From positions 1 to 64,000 of the forward strand of contig JAXMHA010000005.1 in NCBI GenBank assembly GCA_046347015.1: 64,000 bases of DNA, in the 5' to 3' direction. The stretch comes from Dokdonella_A sp046347015 (GTDB lineage: Bacteria > Pseudomonadota > Gammaproteobacteria > Xanthomonadales > Rhodanobacteraceae). Made by a program: the position numbers and the translations under genes. Below, piece by piece: positions 41,872-51,197 of this stretch; positions within the stretch are counted from its first letter, which is position 1, and each line of letters begins with the position of its first letter. The notes under the pieces were generated by a model. The model was not told the origin of the DNA, did not search any database, and worked only from the letters and a program-made list of their open reading frames with translations.

Positions 41872-44619
41872 TTGATTGCCGGGCTCGCACCCGACGCGGC
41901 CTTGCTGGTGCCGACCGTAGCGGAGTCATTCTCGTACACGTTGTCGGAATTCCGCAGCCTCGACGTGCCGGTCATCGCCACTTGCGTCGGCGCGCTGGCA
42001 ACGCGCATCCGGGATGGCATCGACGGCTTCCTCGTCGCGCCGGATGCCGCGGCGCTGGTCGCCCAGGTCGCGGCGCTGGCGCGAGATCGTGCGCCGCTCG
42101 CTCGCGTACGCGCCGAGCTCACGCAGGCCGAGGAACCCGGCAGCGACGCGATGGCCCGCGACTACACCCGCGTGTTCGCGCTGCCACGACGTGCCACCAT
42201 CCGCTATCCGCTGGCCCGCTTGTTGCCGGCCAAGCTGGCCGAGGCCGCCAATACCACGGCCCTCGCCGCGGAAACCGCACGGACTGCAGAACTCGCGCAA
42301 GCGCTGGAGGGCGAGCGCGCCGAAAGCGAGCGCCGCGGCGAGTGGGGGCATCGCCTCGACCGGGAACTCGCGGAGCGGACGCGTTGGGCGCAGTCGCTCG
42401 CGGCTGAACTCGGCGACCTCAAACCGCGCCACGAACAGATGCTGGTGAGCCGATCGTGGCGGATGACGGCGCCGCTGCGCCGTCTCAACGCGCGGCTCGG
42501 CGGACTCGACGTCGACGTCGGCTACCGCTGGCAGCGCCTGCTCGGCCTGCGCGAGCGGGTGCGCGGCAGTCTCGCCCAGCGCGGGTTTGCCGGCACGCTG
42601 CGCCGCATCGCGCAGGAGTTCACCGGGCGCGGCACCGCTGGACAACGGCGCACGTGGCCGGCGCCGCGGGAAGATGCAACTTCGTTCGCCCTGCCGGTGA
42701 GCGCGGCACCGCGCGCATCGATCATCATCCCGGCGCACGGCAAGGTCGCCTACACGCTTGCCTGCCTGCGCTCGATCGCCGCGCAGCCGGGCGCGGTGCC
42801 GTTCGAAGTCATCGTCGTCGACGATGCCTCCGCGGATGCGACGGCCGGGCACCTCGCGCGCGTCGGCGGCCTTGTCACGATCACCAACCCGGTCAACCTC
42901 GGTTTCATCGGCTCGTGCAACGCCGGCGCGGCGAAGGCGCGGGGCGGGATTCTCGTGTTCCTCAACAACGACACACTGGTGACGCCGGGCTGGCTCGACG
43001 CGTTGGTGCGCTGCCTCGACGAGGAACCGGATGCAGGTCTCGTCGGCGCGAAACTCGTCTACCCGGATGGACGCCTGCAGGAGGCCGGCGGCATCGTGTT
43101 CAGCGATGGATCGGGCTGGAACTACGGCAGATTCGACGACGACACCCGCCCCCGCTACACGTTTCGCCGCGATGCCGACTATTGCTCCGGCGCGGCAATC
43201 GCGATTCCACGCACCCTGTTCCAGCGCCTCGGCGGATTCGACGCGCGCTTCGCACCCGCCTACTACGAGGACACCGACCTCGCGTTCGCGGTGCGGGCGG
43301 CCGGCCGCCGCGTCATCTACGAACCCGCCGCGCTGGTCGTTCACTTCGAGGGCATCACGTCCGGTACCGATACCGCCTCCGGGACCAAGCGCTACCAGAC
43401 GATCAACCGGACGAAGTTCATCGAGAAGTGGCGCGACGCGCTGATCCACCAGCCGGCGCCGGGAACGCCGCCGGATCTCGCCGCCACCCATCGCGCGACG
43501 CGGCGCGTACTGATCGTCGACGCAACGACCCCGACTCCGGACCAGGACTCTGGCTCATTGCGCATGGTCAACCTGATGCGGGTCCTGCGCCGCCTCGGCT
43601 GCCAGGTGACGTTCCTGCCGGAAAATCGCGCCCGTTTCGATCGCTACACGCCCGCATTGCAGGCGCTCGGCGTCGAGGCGCTGTGGGGCGAGGCCGCGGA
43701 TCCGGTCCGCCTGTTCCGCACCCGCGGCCTTGAATTCGACCTGGTCGTGCTGTCGCGGCACTACGTCGCCGTCAACATGATCGGACTCGCGCGATTGCAC
43801 GCGCCACGGGCAAGGCTCGCCTTCGACACCGTCGACCTGCACTACCTGCGCGAAGCGCGCGCGGCCGAACTCGATCCGCGGCCGGAAATGCGGCAACGCG
43901 CGGCACGCACGCGGCTGCAGGAGCTGAAACTGATCCGTGATTGCGACGTCACGTTCGTCGTCAGCAGCGTCGAGCGCGACGTGCTGGCACGTGACGCGCC
44001 CGGCGCGACCGTCGAAGTGCTTTCCAACATCCACGCCGTGCACGGGTGCAGGAAGCCATTCGCCGAACGCCGGGACCTCGTCTTCGTCGGCGGGTTCCAG
44101 CACCCGCCGAACGAAGATGCGGTGCGGTGGTTTGCCACTGAAGTCTTCGGGCGGGTGCGGCAAGCCATCGACGGCGTGCGCCTGCACGTGATCGGCAGCA
44201 AGGTGCCGCCGGCGATCGCGGCACTCGCCGACGATGGCATCCTCGTGCACGGCCACGTCGCGGACCTGATGCCGTACATGGACGGTTGCCGCGTGTCGGT
44301 GGCGCCGCTCCGCTACGGCGCCGGCGTCAAGGGCAAGGTCAACATGGCGATGAGTTGCGGCCTGCCGGTCGTCGCGACCTCGGCGGCGGTCGAGGGCATG
44401 CATGTGACGAACGGCGAGGAAGTGCTGGTCGCCGACGACGCCGCCGGATTCGCCGATGCGGTGGTGCGGCTGTACCGCGACGAGGCGCTGTGGGTGCGTC
44501 TGTCCGCGGCGGGTCTCGACAACGTCACCCGGCACTTTTCATTCGATGCCGCGCAGGTGGTACTCGCGAGGATGCTGTCGCTGCCGGCGACGCCATCGCG
44601 AACGGAAGCCGCGAGCTGA
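41872..44619 (+). CDS. C-terminal fragment of a giant multidomain glycosyltransferase (GT4 end, GT2, GT4)
   Basis: 915 codons from a TTG at 41872, which is only the first possible start after the TAA; no ribosome binding site is visible. Contents: the C-terminal half of a GT4 domain (PTVAESFSYTLSEF), a coiled coil (about 120-200), a full GT2 domain (about 281-516; SIIIPAHGK, VVDDAS, FLNNDT, FAPAYYEDTDLAF) and a second complete GT4-type domain (about 544-900; VDLHYLRE, FVGGFQHPPNEDAVRW, MSCGLPVVAT). Alone it could still supply the last two activities. Such fusions build surface polysaccharide or glycoprotein glycans. Convergent with the kinase gene, one base apart. Confidence 0.8.
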   Translation: MIAGLAPDAALLVPTVAESFSYTLSEFRSLDVPVIATCVGALATRIRDGIDGFLVAPDAAALVAQVAALARDRAPLARVRAELTQAEEPGSDAMARDYTRVFALPRRATIRYPLARLLPAKLAEAANTTALAAETARTAELAQALEGERAESERRGEWGHRLDRELAERTRWAQSLAAELGDLKPRHEQMLVSRSWRMTAPLRRLNARLGGLDVDVGYRWQRLLGLRERVRGSLAQRGFAGTLRRIAQEFTGRGTAGQRRTWPAPREDATSFALPVSAAPRASIIIPAHGKVAYTLACLRSIAAQPGAVPFEVIVVDDASADATAGHLARVGGLVTITNPVNLGFIGSCNAGAAKARGGILVFLNNDTLVTPGWLDALVRCLDEEPDAGLVGAKLVYPDGRLQEAGGIVFSDGSGWNYGRFDDDTRPRYTFRRDADYCSGAAIAIPRTLFQRLGGFDARFAPAYYEDTDLAFAVRAAGRRVIYEPAALVVHFEGITSGTDTASGTKRYQTINRTKFIEKWRDALIHQPAPGTPPDLAATHRATRRVLIVDATTPTPDQDSGSLRMVNLMRVLRRLGCQVTFLPENRARFDRYTPALQALGVEALWGEAADPVRLFRTRGLEFDLVVLSRHYVAVNMIGLARLHAPRARLAFDTVDLHYLREARAAELDPRPEMRQRAARTRLQELKLIRDCDVTFVVSSVERDVLARDAPGATVEVLSNIHAVHGCRKPFAERRDLVFVGGFQHPPNEDAVRWFATEVFGRVRQAIDGVRLHVIGSKVPPAIAALADDGILVHGHVADLMPYMDGCRVSVAPLRYGAGVKGKVNMAMSCGLPVVATSAAVEGMHVTNGEEVLVADDAAGFADAVVRLYRDEALWVRLSAAGLDNVTRHFSFDAAQVVLARMLSLPATPSRTEAAS

Positions 44620-44620
44620 A

Positions 44621-47134
44621 TCAACCGGCGTCGCGCGGACCCGGCATGCGCTGCATGCGTGCCTCGAGGCCGGCCCAGCGGGGGTTGGCGGGGCTCAAGG
44701 CGTGCGCGGCATCGAGCAGGCGCGCGGCGTCGGCTCGGCGTCCTTCGCCGATGCGGGCGGCGGCGGCGTCGAGCATCGCGCCGGCAAGTCTTTCCCCCAG
44801 TGCCGGCAGGCCCGGGTCATCCGGCGTGAACTGGCGCAACGCGTCAAGGTATTCGCGCGCCTGGAAAGGGCGGTTGTCGGCGAGGGCCTGCGCGAAGAGG
44901 TCCCGCGCGCGCACGGCCAGCGCCGCCATGCCCTCGAGCGCAGCCGAGTCGTTGCCGTCGATCGCGAGCGCCGCGCGGTACTTGTCGAACGCGCTGTCGC
45001 CGGGTGGCACGATCAGGCGTCCGGCTTCCGCCGCAGCCGCGCCCTCGGCGACGAGCCGCGCGACCTTGCGATGGTCGGCGGGCGTCAGCGTGGCCACTTG
45101 CGCAGCCATCGCGAGCCGGTCGGACAGGGCCTTCAGCCGCTGCCGCGCCGCGGAGATCGCGGGCAAGCCGGGGGCAAGCTGCTGCGCGCGATCGAGCAGC
45201 TTCGCGGCTGCGGGCGCGTTGCTGTCATCGATCGCGCGGCCGGCCTGCGCGACGATCGCCTTCGCGACGGCGTCGATTCCCGCCTTGGCCCGCGCACTGC
45301 CCGGGTCCTCCGCCAGGACCGCGCGATAGAGATCGAGCGCCGAGTCTGGCGCGTCGATGATCCGGCCGGCCCGTAGCGCATCGTCGGCCGCGTCAAGCTT
45401 CACATCACGCGCGCTCGCCGCGTCCGCGGCCGCCTGGGCGATGCTCCCCCGGAGGTCGGGCAGGCCCGGGTACGCTGGCAGGAACGCCGCGATCTCCTGC
45501 GTGCGGGCCGCGGCAGCCACCGTATCGCCGGTGGCGAGCGCGTCGTGCGCCTTCGTCGCCAGCGCATCGGCGCACTTGACCAGTCCCGCATTGGCGATCG
45601 CATTGGCCTTGTCGGTTGCGAGGACTTCGCGATACAGCGCGGCCGCGCCATCGGATCCGGTGATCTTGCCGGACACGAGCGCACGCTGTGCGTCGTCGAG
45701 GAGGGATGCGATGCGCGTCTCGTCGGAACGTGCCGCCGCGACCTGGTGCTCCAGCGCCTCGATCGCGGCGCCACCGCCGAGCAGGGGCCGTGCCGCATCG
45801 AGATCGGTTCGCGCGCCGCCGAGATCGTGCCGCTCGAACGCCGCCTTGGCGCGTGCGAGCAACGCGTTGCCGACGCTGGCGAGTCCCTGGCGCGCCGCGT
45901 CGTTGTCGGGATCCTGGGCCTCGACGGATGCGAACAGCTCCGCGGCACTGCTGCCGTCATGGCCGGTGAGCCGACCCGCCGCCAAGGCCTGCTGTGCACG
46001 CTCGAGGGTCGCGTTGAGCTCCGTGCGCGGCAGAAGCGCGCGCAAACGATCCTGGTAGCGGTACGCGAGGACGCCCGCCGCCAACGCGAGCGCCACGATG
46101 ACGAGCAGGGCCAATCCGCGGCGCGGTGCCTGGCGCCGGAAAGAACCCGCCCCGCGGATGCCCGGAACCCGGCCTTGCCGGTCACCCGCGAGCACGACCG
46201 AATCGATCGCGCCAAGGCGCGGTTCAGCGCGTTCGTGTCCCCCGGCCCCGGCGATCGCATGCGCAATCGGACCACGGTCGTCCCGCGCCGACATGGCGGG
46301 CAACGAACCACCGGGTGGCGCGGCGACAGATGGGGCGGGCCGGCGACCGTCTTCGAGCAACTCGATCGCGGCGGCGACCTCTTCGCCGGTCTGGAAGCGG
46401 TCTTCGGGCGCCTTGGCGAGCAGCTTCGCCAACAGCGGTTGCAGCGATTCGAACGGTGACGGCAACACCGGAACGGGTTCGGTCACGTGCAGGATCCCGA
46501 CCGCCAGCGAATCTTCCGCGTCGTACGGAACGCGGCCGAGCAGGAGTTCGTGCAACACGATGCCAAGGCTGTAAAGATCGGCGCGTCCATCGACCGGACG
46601 GCCACGCGCTTGCTCCGGGCTCATGTAGTGCGGGGTGCCGATGATCGCGCCAGTGCGGGTCTTGCGCACCGCCGCACCGGTTGCCCGCGCGATTCCAAAG
46701 TCGGTCAACACGGCCGAACCGTCGTCGCGCAACAGGATGTTGTCGGGCTTGACGTCACGGTGCACGATGCCGCGCGCATGCGCGTAACCGAGCGCACCGG
46801 CAATCTCGCGCGTCACCCGCAGCGCGAATTCCCGCGTGCAGGCCGTGCCCTTCTCGACCACCGGGCCACCGCCGAGGTACTCCATTGCGATGAACAAGTG
46901 ACCGTCCGCGGATCCGACGTCGTGGATGCCGACGACATTGCGGTGGTGCAGGCGCGCGGCAACCTTTGCCTCGAGCAGGAACCGCTCGCCGAACTCGGGA
47001 TCGACCAGCAGCGCGCGCGACATGACCTTCAGCGCAACCTGGCGTTCGACGGACTCCTGCAGCGCGAGGTACACCGTCGCCATTCCGCCGCGGCCGAGCT
47101 GACGCAGGATGCGAAAGCCGGGAATCTCGATCAT
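44621..47134 (-). CDS. Ser/Thr protein kinase with long C-terminal helical-repeat region
   Basis: An 837-residue Hanks-type kinase. The kinase domain (about 5-265) has the Gly loop LGRGGMATVY, Lys36, HRDVKPDN (125-132), DFG (145-147) and GTPHYMSPEQ. A basic linker and one transmembrane helix near residue 350 lead to about 470 residues of Ala-rich TPR-like helices (LERAQQALAAGRL, DAAARIGEGRRADAARLLD), which would be periplasmic. The layout suggests a receptor kinase sensing an envelope partner. It lies 57 bases downstream of relA on the same strand, so the two may be co-expressed. Overlap with the glycosyltransferase end is avoided by one base. Confidence 0.9.
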   Translation of the reverse strand: MIEIPGFRILRQLGRGGMATVYLALQESVERQVALKVMSRALLVDPEFGERFLLEAKVAARLHHRNVVGIHDVGSADGHLFIAMEYLGGGPVVEKGTACTREFALRVTREIAGALGYAHARGIVHRDVKPDNILLRDDGSAVLTDFGIARATGAAVRKTRTGAIIGTPHYMSPEQARGRPVDGRADLYSLGIVLHELLLGRVPYDAEDSLAVGILHVTEPVPVLPSPFESLQPLLAKLLAKAPEDRFQTGEEVAAAIELLEDGRRPAPSVAAPPGGSLPAMSARDDRGPIAHAIAGAGGHERAEPRLGAIDSVVLAGDRQGRVPGIRGAGSFRRQAPRRGLALLVIVALALAAGVLAYRYQDRLRALLPRTELNATLERAQQALAAGRLTGHDGSSAAELFASVEAQDPDNDAARQGLASVGNALLARAKAAFERHDLGGARTDLDAARPLLGGGAAIEALEHQVAAARSDETRIASLLDDAQRALVSGKITGSDGAAALYREVLATDKANAIANAGLVKCADALATKAHDALATGDTVAAAARTQEIAAFLPAYPGLPDLRGSIAQAAADAASARDVKLDAADDALRAGRIIDAPDSALDLYRAVLAEDPGSARAKAGIDAVAKAIVAQAGRAIDDSNAPAAAKLLDRAQQLAPGLPAISAARQRLKALSDRLAMAAQVATLTPADHRKVARLVAEGAAAAEAGRLIVPPGDSAFDKYRAALAIDGNDSAALEGMAALAVRARDLFAQALADNRPFQAREYLDALRQFTPDDPGLPALGERLAGAMLDAAAARIGEGRRADAARLLDAAHALSPANPRWAGLEARMQRMPGPRDAG

Positions 47135-47191
47135 TGCCGCCGGCCCGGTGGAGCGTCGGGCGCCGCCGGCAAGCCCGCGTCGCCGCGACGA

Positions 47192-49330
47192 TCAGCCGAC
47201 ACGGCGCGCCTCGATGACATTCGGCACGGCCAGCAGCCTTCCGAGCAGCGTGCTGAGCTGGTTGAAGTCGGCGACGCGCAGTTCGAAGGTCATCTCGGCG
47301 AGGCCTTGCCGCGGGTTGGTGCGGGCGGACGCCGAGACCAGCCGCGCATCGGCCGCGGCGATGACGTTGGTGACGTCCTTGTGCAGCCACTTGCGATCGT
47401 AACCACGCACCACGACGCCGACTTCGAACGACTGGTCGCGGCGCGCTCCCCACTGCACGTCGACCAGTCGGGTCGCGTCGCGCTCCCGCAGCCGTCGCAC
47501 CTGCGCGCAATCGGCGCGATGCACGCTGACGCCACGACCGCGCGTGATGTAGCCGGTGATCGCGTCACCCGGCAACGGCTGGCAACAGCGCGCGAGCTGG
47601 GTGAGCAGGTCACCGACGCCATCGACGATGATCGCGCCATGCGGCCCGGTGTCACGCCTGGGTTGCGCCGGTGCCGCCACCGGCGCGGGTTGCGTGCTTG
47701 CGGCCTCGTGCAGGACGCGCGCAACCTGTCCCGGCGTGACATCGCCGAGCGCGAGGGCTTCGAACAGCTCGTCGGCTCCCCGCAACCCGAAATGAGCCGG
47801 AAGATCGTCGACCGGCGCCTGCTGCAGCGCGAGCCGTTTCAGTTCACGCTCGAGCAGCGCGCGCCCGGCGGCAATGTTCTGCTGGCGGTCGATCCGCTTG
47901 AACCACGCCCGCACTTTTTCGCGCGCCCGATGCGTCGCGAGGTAACCGTGGTGCGCCGACAGCCAGTCGCGCCGCGGCTCGGCGACCTTGCCGGTCAGGA
48001 TCTCGACCCGGTCGCCGCTGGCGGGCTGGTGCGTCAGCGGGACGATGCGGCCATTGACCCGCGCGCCGCGGCAGCGGTGCCCGACATCCGTATGGATCGC
48101 GTAGGCAAAGTCGACGACCGTCGCGCCCGCGGGCAGGTCGATGACCTGGCTCTGTGGCGTCAGCAGGTAGACCCGGTCCTCGACGATGTCGGTGCGGAAT
48201 CCAGCCAGCAGTTCGGCGTCGTCGTCGCGCGCGTCGACCGTGTCGAGCAGGCGGCGCATCCAGGCGATCTTGCGTTCGAAGCCGGCGTCGCCGGTACCGC
48301 CTTCCTTGTAGCGCCAGTGCGCGGCAATGCCGAGCTCGGCTTGCTCGTGCATGCGGTGCGAGCGGATCTGGACTTCGAGCGTGCGCCCCCCCGGGCCGAT
48401 CACGGCCGTGTGCAGCGACTGGTACTGGTTGCCCTTCGGGCTCGCGATGTAGTCGTCGAATTCGCCCGGCAGGTAGGGCCACAGCGCATGCACGACGCCG
48501 AGCGCCGCGTAGCAGGTCGGCACATCGTCGACCAGCACGCGCAGCGCGCGCACGTCGCGCACCTCCTCGAAGGCGATGCCCTTGCGCTGCATCTTCCGCC
48601 AGATCGAGTAGATGTGTTTCGGCCGGCCGCTGATCTCGGCACCGATGCCGGCGTCCGCCAATGCATCGCGCAGGGTATCGGCGGCCTGCGCGATCCAGGC
48701 TTCGCGGTCATCCCGCCGCTCGTCGAGGAGCCGGGCGATCCGACGATAGACATCCGGCTGCAGGTAGCGGAACGCGAGGTCCTCGAGTTCCCACTTCATC
48801 TGCCATACGCCGAGGCGGTTCGCGAGCGGCGCGTGGATGTCGGCCGTCAGGCGCGCGAGGCGCTGCTGTTCGGTTGCCGGCAGGTTCGCCGCCGCACGCA
48901 GGCATTCGACCTGGCGCGCCAGAAGGATGAAGACGACCCTCAGGTCACGGATGATGGCAAGCAGGAGTCGGCGCAGGCCTTCGGAACCCCCTCCCGCGGT
49001 GCGCGCCGCGTGCAAGGCCCAGACGCGTTCGGCCGCTTGTTGTCCCTCGACCAGGACGCGCACGTCCTCCGGCCAGCGCGCGCCTCCGGTTCCGGCGCCG
49101 CAAAGCTCGAGCTCGCGAATGATGCACGCCGCCAGCGCATCGTCGCCGGCTCCCATCTCGTCGAGCAGCCCGAGGATGACGGCGAGCCCGGGCTCCCCGG
49201 CACGCCATGTCTCGCTGCCGGCATGGGCGTGTGCTGCTTCCAGCGCGCGGCGCAGGGTGTCCGAAGGCGGCGCGACGCGGCGCGAACTCCATCGCGCCAG
49301 TACCGACTCGCTCAGGTCATCGACGGTCAT
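47192..49330 (-). CDS. relA: GTP pyrophosphokinase RelA (monofunctional)
   Basis: Ribosome-associated (p)ppGpp synthetase of the stringent response. The 712-residue product has a degenerate N-terminal hydrolase domain lacking the HDxxED metal motif. The synthetase domain carries EFDDYIASPKGNQYQSLHT, the ExDD signature of monofunctional RelA rather than the RxKD of SpoT/Rel. Then come a TGS domain (VIDLPAGATVVDFAYAIHTD), the conserved-Cys region (LARCCQPLPGD) and a C-terminal ACT domain. A SpoT homologue is therefore expected elsewhere. The neighbouring gene is a receptor-like Ser/Thr kinase. Confidence 0.95.
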   Translation of the reverse strand: MTVDDLSESVLARWSSRRVAPPSDTLRRALEAAHAHAGSETWRAGEPGLAVILGLLDEMGAGDDALAACIIRELELCGAGTGGARWPEDVRVLVEGQQAAERVWALHAARTAGGGSEGLRRLLLAIIRDLRVVFILLARQVECLRAAANLPATEQQRLARLTADIHAPLANRLGVWQMKWELEDLAFRYLQPDVYRRIARLLDERRDDREAWIAQAADTLRDALADAGIGAEISGRPKHIYSIWRKMQRKGIAFEEVRDVRALRVLVDDVPTCYAALGVVHALWPYLPGEFDDYIASPKGNQYQSLHTAVIGPGGRTLEVQIRSHRMHEQAELGIAAHWRYKEGGTGDAGFERKIAWMRRLLDTVDARDDDAELLAGFRTDIVEDRVYLLTPQSQVIDLPAGATVVDFAYAIHTDVGHRCRGARVNGRIVPLTHQPASGDRVEILTGKVAEPRRDWLSAHHGYLATHRAREKVRAWFKRIDRQQNIAAGRALLERELKRLALQQAPVDDLPAHFGLRGADELFEALALGDVTPGQVARVLHEAASTQPAPVAAPAQPRRDTGPHGAIIVDGVGDLLTQLARCCQPLPGDAITGYITRGRGVSVHRADCAQVRRLRERDATRLVDVQWGARRDQSFEVGVVVRGYDRKWLHKDVTNVIAAADARLVSASARTNPRQGLAEMTFELRVADFNQLSTLLGRLLAVPNVIEARRVG

Positions 49331-49393
49331 GCCACGTTCCCGGCCCGTGCGGTCGGCGCACCCGGTGCCCTGCTTCGACCGCTTCGGTTTGCG

Positions 49394-50452
49394 TCAGTTC
49401 GGCGTGTAATACCCGTACACGACATTGTCGCCGAGGTAGGTCTCGATCATGCTCGTCGACGGTGCGCCACCCGGCAGGGGATCGGAAAACGCGGCGGCCG
49501 CAACAATCGGAATCGAAACCGGGGTCGTCCCGCTCAACGTCCGCGCGACGACGATGTACGCGGTGTAGCCCGGCAACAGCGGACTCAGCGGAATCTGGCA
49601 CTGGAGCAGTCCGCTGGTCGGCGATCCGCTGCACGTACTGCCGGTGGGTGCGTTCGCAAGTTGCGCTCCTGGCGAACACGCGGTGGAGAGGTCGGCAGGT
49701 GGGGCCGCGAGCGCACACCAGGTCGCCGTGCTGCCGTCGCCATTGGCGAAGTACCGGCTGTCGAAAGCGTCCTGGAATTCGAAGTGCAGGTTGCCGACGC
49801 TGTTCAGGATCGACGAGGCCGCCTGGAAATGCACCTGGAACATGTAATAGAAGCTCGTGCCGGAGACCTGCGTGCGCATCGGCTCGGAGATCGCCTCCGT
49901 CTGCACGGGCGGGTCGTAGTCGGGACCCGACGCCCAGGCGTGGATACCGGTATCGGCGGGACTCGTGTCGACCGGGTATCCCGCCCACGCCGGATCGAAA
50001 CCGCCAGCCATCAGGCCATCGGCCCACGGCGACAGCGGTTGGCCAACGAGGGTGCCGTTGGCGTCCGCTTCGAGGACGCGCGGGTGGCAGACCAACGTCG
50101 ACGGCGCGACGCCGCCCCCCGCCCCGAGCGAGCGGTTCAGGAAGATCCCCGCGCTGCCACCGTAGAAGATCGCGGCGACATCCGCGACTTCACCGAGGTT
50201 CCACGTCGGCGTTCCCGTGAAAGACGGCTGGAAGAGAATGTTGGTATTCGTAGGCGTCCCGACGTTGGCGCAGAACACCATGTCGTCCAGCGCCGCCGAC
50301 GCGACATACAGATCATTGGCAATCGCCGAATAGTGGAAGCTCGACACCGGCAGCGAGGGACCCGCTCCGATCGCGAGGCCGACCGCGTATGCACCAGGGG
50401 CGGCCGTGGCGAGCACGGCCAACGCTGCGGAAACCGCAATGGACTTCGACAC
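49394..50452 (-). CDS. exported protein of unknown function
   Basis: Not recognised. The 352-residue product has a signal peptide (MSKSIAVSAALAVLAT...) with likely cleavage after AYA. The mature part is Gly/Ser/Thr-rich with many predicted strands and a few Cys (NLHFEFQDAFDSRYF, GYTAYIVVARTLSG). The GTG at 50452 has CGGAG about nine bases upstream and fits the signal peptide; in-frame codons further upstream encode no plausible N terminus. The C terminus (GDNVVYGYYTPN) has no hydrophobic anchor, so it is not an exosortase target. It may be surface-exposed or secreted. Confidence 0.75.
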   Translation of the reverse strand: MSKSIAVSAALAVLATAAPGAYAVGLAIGAGPSLPVSSFHYSAIANDLYVASAALDDMVFCANVGTPTNTNILFQPSFTGTPTWNLGEVADVAAIFYGGSAGIFLNRSLGAGGGVAPSTLVCHPRVLEADANGTLVGQPLSPWADGLMAGGFDPAWAGYPVDTSPADTGIHAWASGPDYDPPVQTEAISEPMRTQVSGTSFYYMFQVHFQAASSILNSVGNLHFEFQDAFDSRYFANGDGSTATWCALAAPPADLSTACSPGAQLANAPTGSTCSGSPTSGLLQCQIPLSPLLPGYTAYIVVARTLSGTTPVSIPIVAAAAFSDPLPGGAPSTSMIETYLGDNVVYGYYTPN

Positions 50453-50708
50453 CTGTAATGGCTCCGATTGAAAAATGACGAGGGAAAACGTCTTCCATGA
50501 CGACGAGCCGATGGACTTGCGTACTGCCCGGGGGCCGACTGCCGCAGATCCGGCTACATCGGGCGAGGCTGGATTCCGCGCCATCGTGCTAGACTCTCCG
50601 CCCTTCCAGTGTAACCGGATCGGGGTCCGCACGCACGTGTTAAGTTCGTGTTGGACAAGGGCTTTTCGCAGTCCGGCTTACCTTTCGCGCAACCCTTGGC
50701 AGGTCACG
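50453..50708. other. longest gene-free region (divergent promoters)
   Basis: This 256-base region separates two divergent exported-protein genes. It holds a TAGACT box at 50590-50595, a -10 candidate for the right-hand gene with a leader of about 107 bases, and an A-rich patch near 50470-50490 before the left-hand gene. No ORF, tRNA or strong hairpin was found. A small RNA is possible but unsupported. Confidence 0.5.
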
Positions 50709-51185
50709 ATGCGCTTGGCGAATACCTTGGTAGTGCTGCTGCTGTTTGCCTCGGCCGTATGCGCGGCCCAGACACCGACCCAGCCGCCGACGCTCGAAGA
50801 ACGCATGTCCGCGGCGGAAAAACACGCGGCGGGACTCGACAAGTTGACGCCGGACGAACTCCGTTACCTCGACGCATGGTTGCAGTCGCATGGCGGCCTG
50901 CCGCCACCGCCCTCAGGGCCGTATTCCGCGACGCAACGTTTTTATCCCGACGATTCGGCGCGCCAGACGATCGACAGCCGCATCGCCGGCGACTTCACCG
51001 GCTGGCGGGGGAAGACCGAGTTCACGCTCGACAACGGCCAGAAGTGGGTGCAAGCGGAATCGGGCAGCTTCGACACCGGCGTGATCCACAACCCGGCCGT
51101 CAAGATCAAGCCGATGATCCTCGGCAGTTGGCTCATGTACGTCGACGGCTGCGGTTGCAGCGTGCGCGTGCAACGCATCGAGTGA
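50709..51185 (+). CDS. small exported protein of unknown function
   Basis: A 158-residue protein with a clear signal peptide (MRLANTLVVLLLFASAVCA) cleaved before AQTPTQ. A short helical region (LEERMSAAEKHAAGLDKL) is followed by a Pro/Tyr linker and a compact beta domain (GDFTGWRGKTEFTLDNGQKW, SGSFDTGVIHNPAVKIKPM, GCGCSVRVQRIE). That end resembles proteins seen in other xanthomonads, but no function is known. The ATG at 50709 is chosen for its signal peptide. It converges on hrpA with 12 bases between. Confidence 0.85.
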   Translation: MRLANTLVVLLLFASAVCAAQTPTQPPTLEERMSAAEKHAAGLDKLTPDELRYLDAWLQSHGGLPPPPSGPYSATQRFYPDDSARQTIDSRIAGDFTGWRGKTEFTLDNGQKWVQAESGSFDTGVIHNPAVKIKPMILGSWLMYVDGCGCSVRVQRIE

Positions 51186-51197
51186 TGCTCCCCGGAT

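Noticed and set aside
49394..50452. Possible exosortase target next to a secreted unknown protein
   Set aside because: The C terminus (VVYGYYTPN) has no motif, hydrophobic span or basic tail.
46487..50458. Very long open frame on the plus strand (1323 codons) opposite the Ser/Thr kinase, relA and the exported unknown
   Set aside because: It runs antisense to three well-supported genes, encodes Arg/Asp/His/Gln-rich sequence with no recognisable motif, and is a GC-bias shadow.
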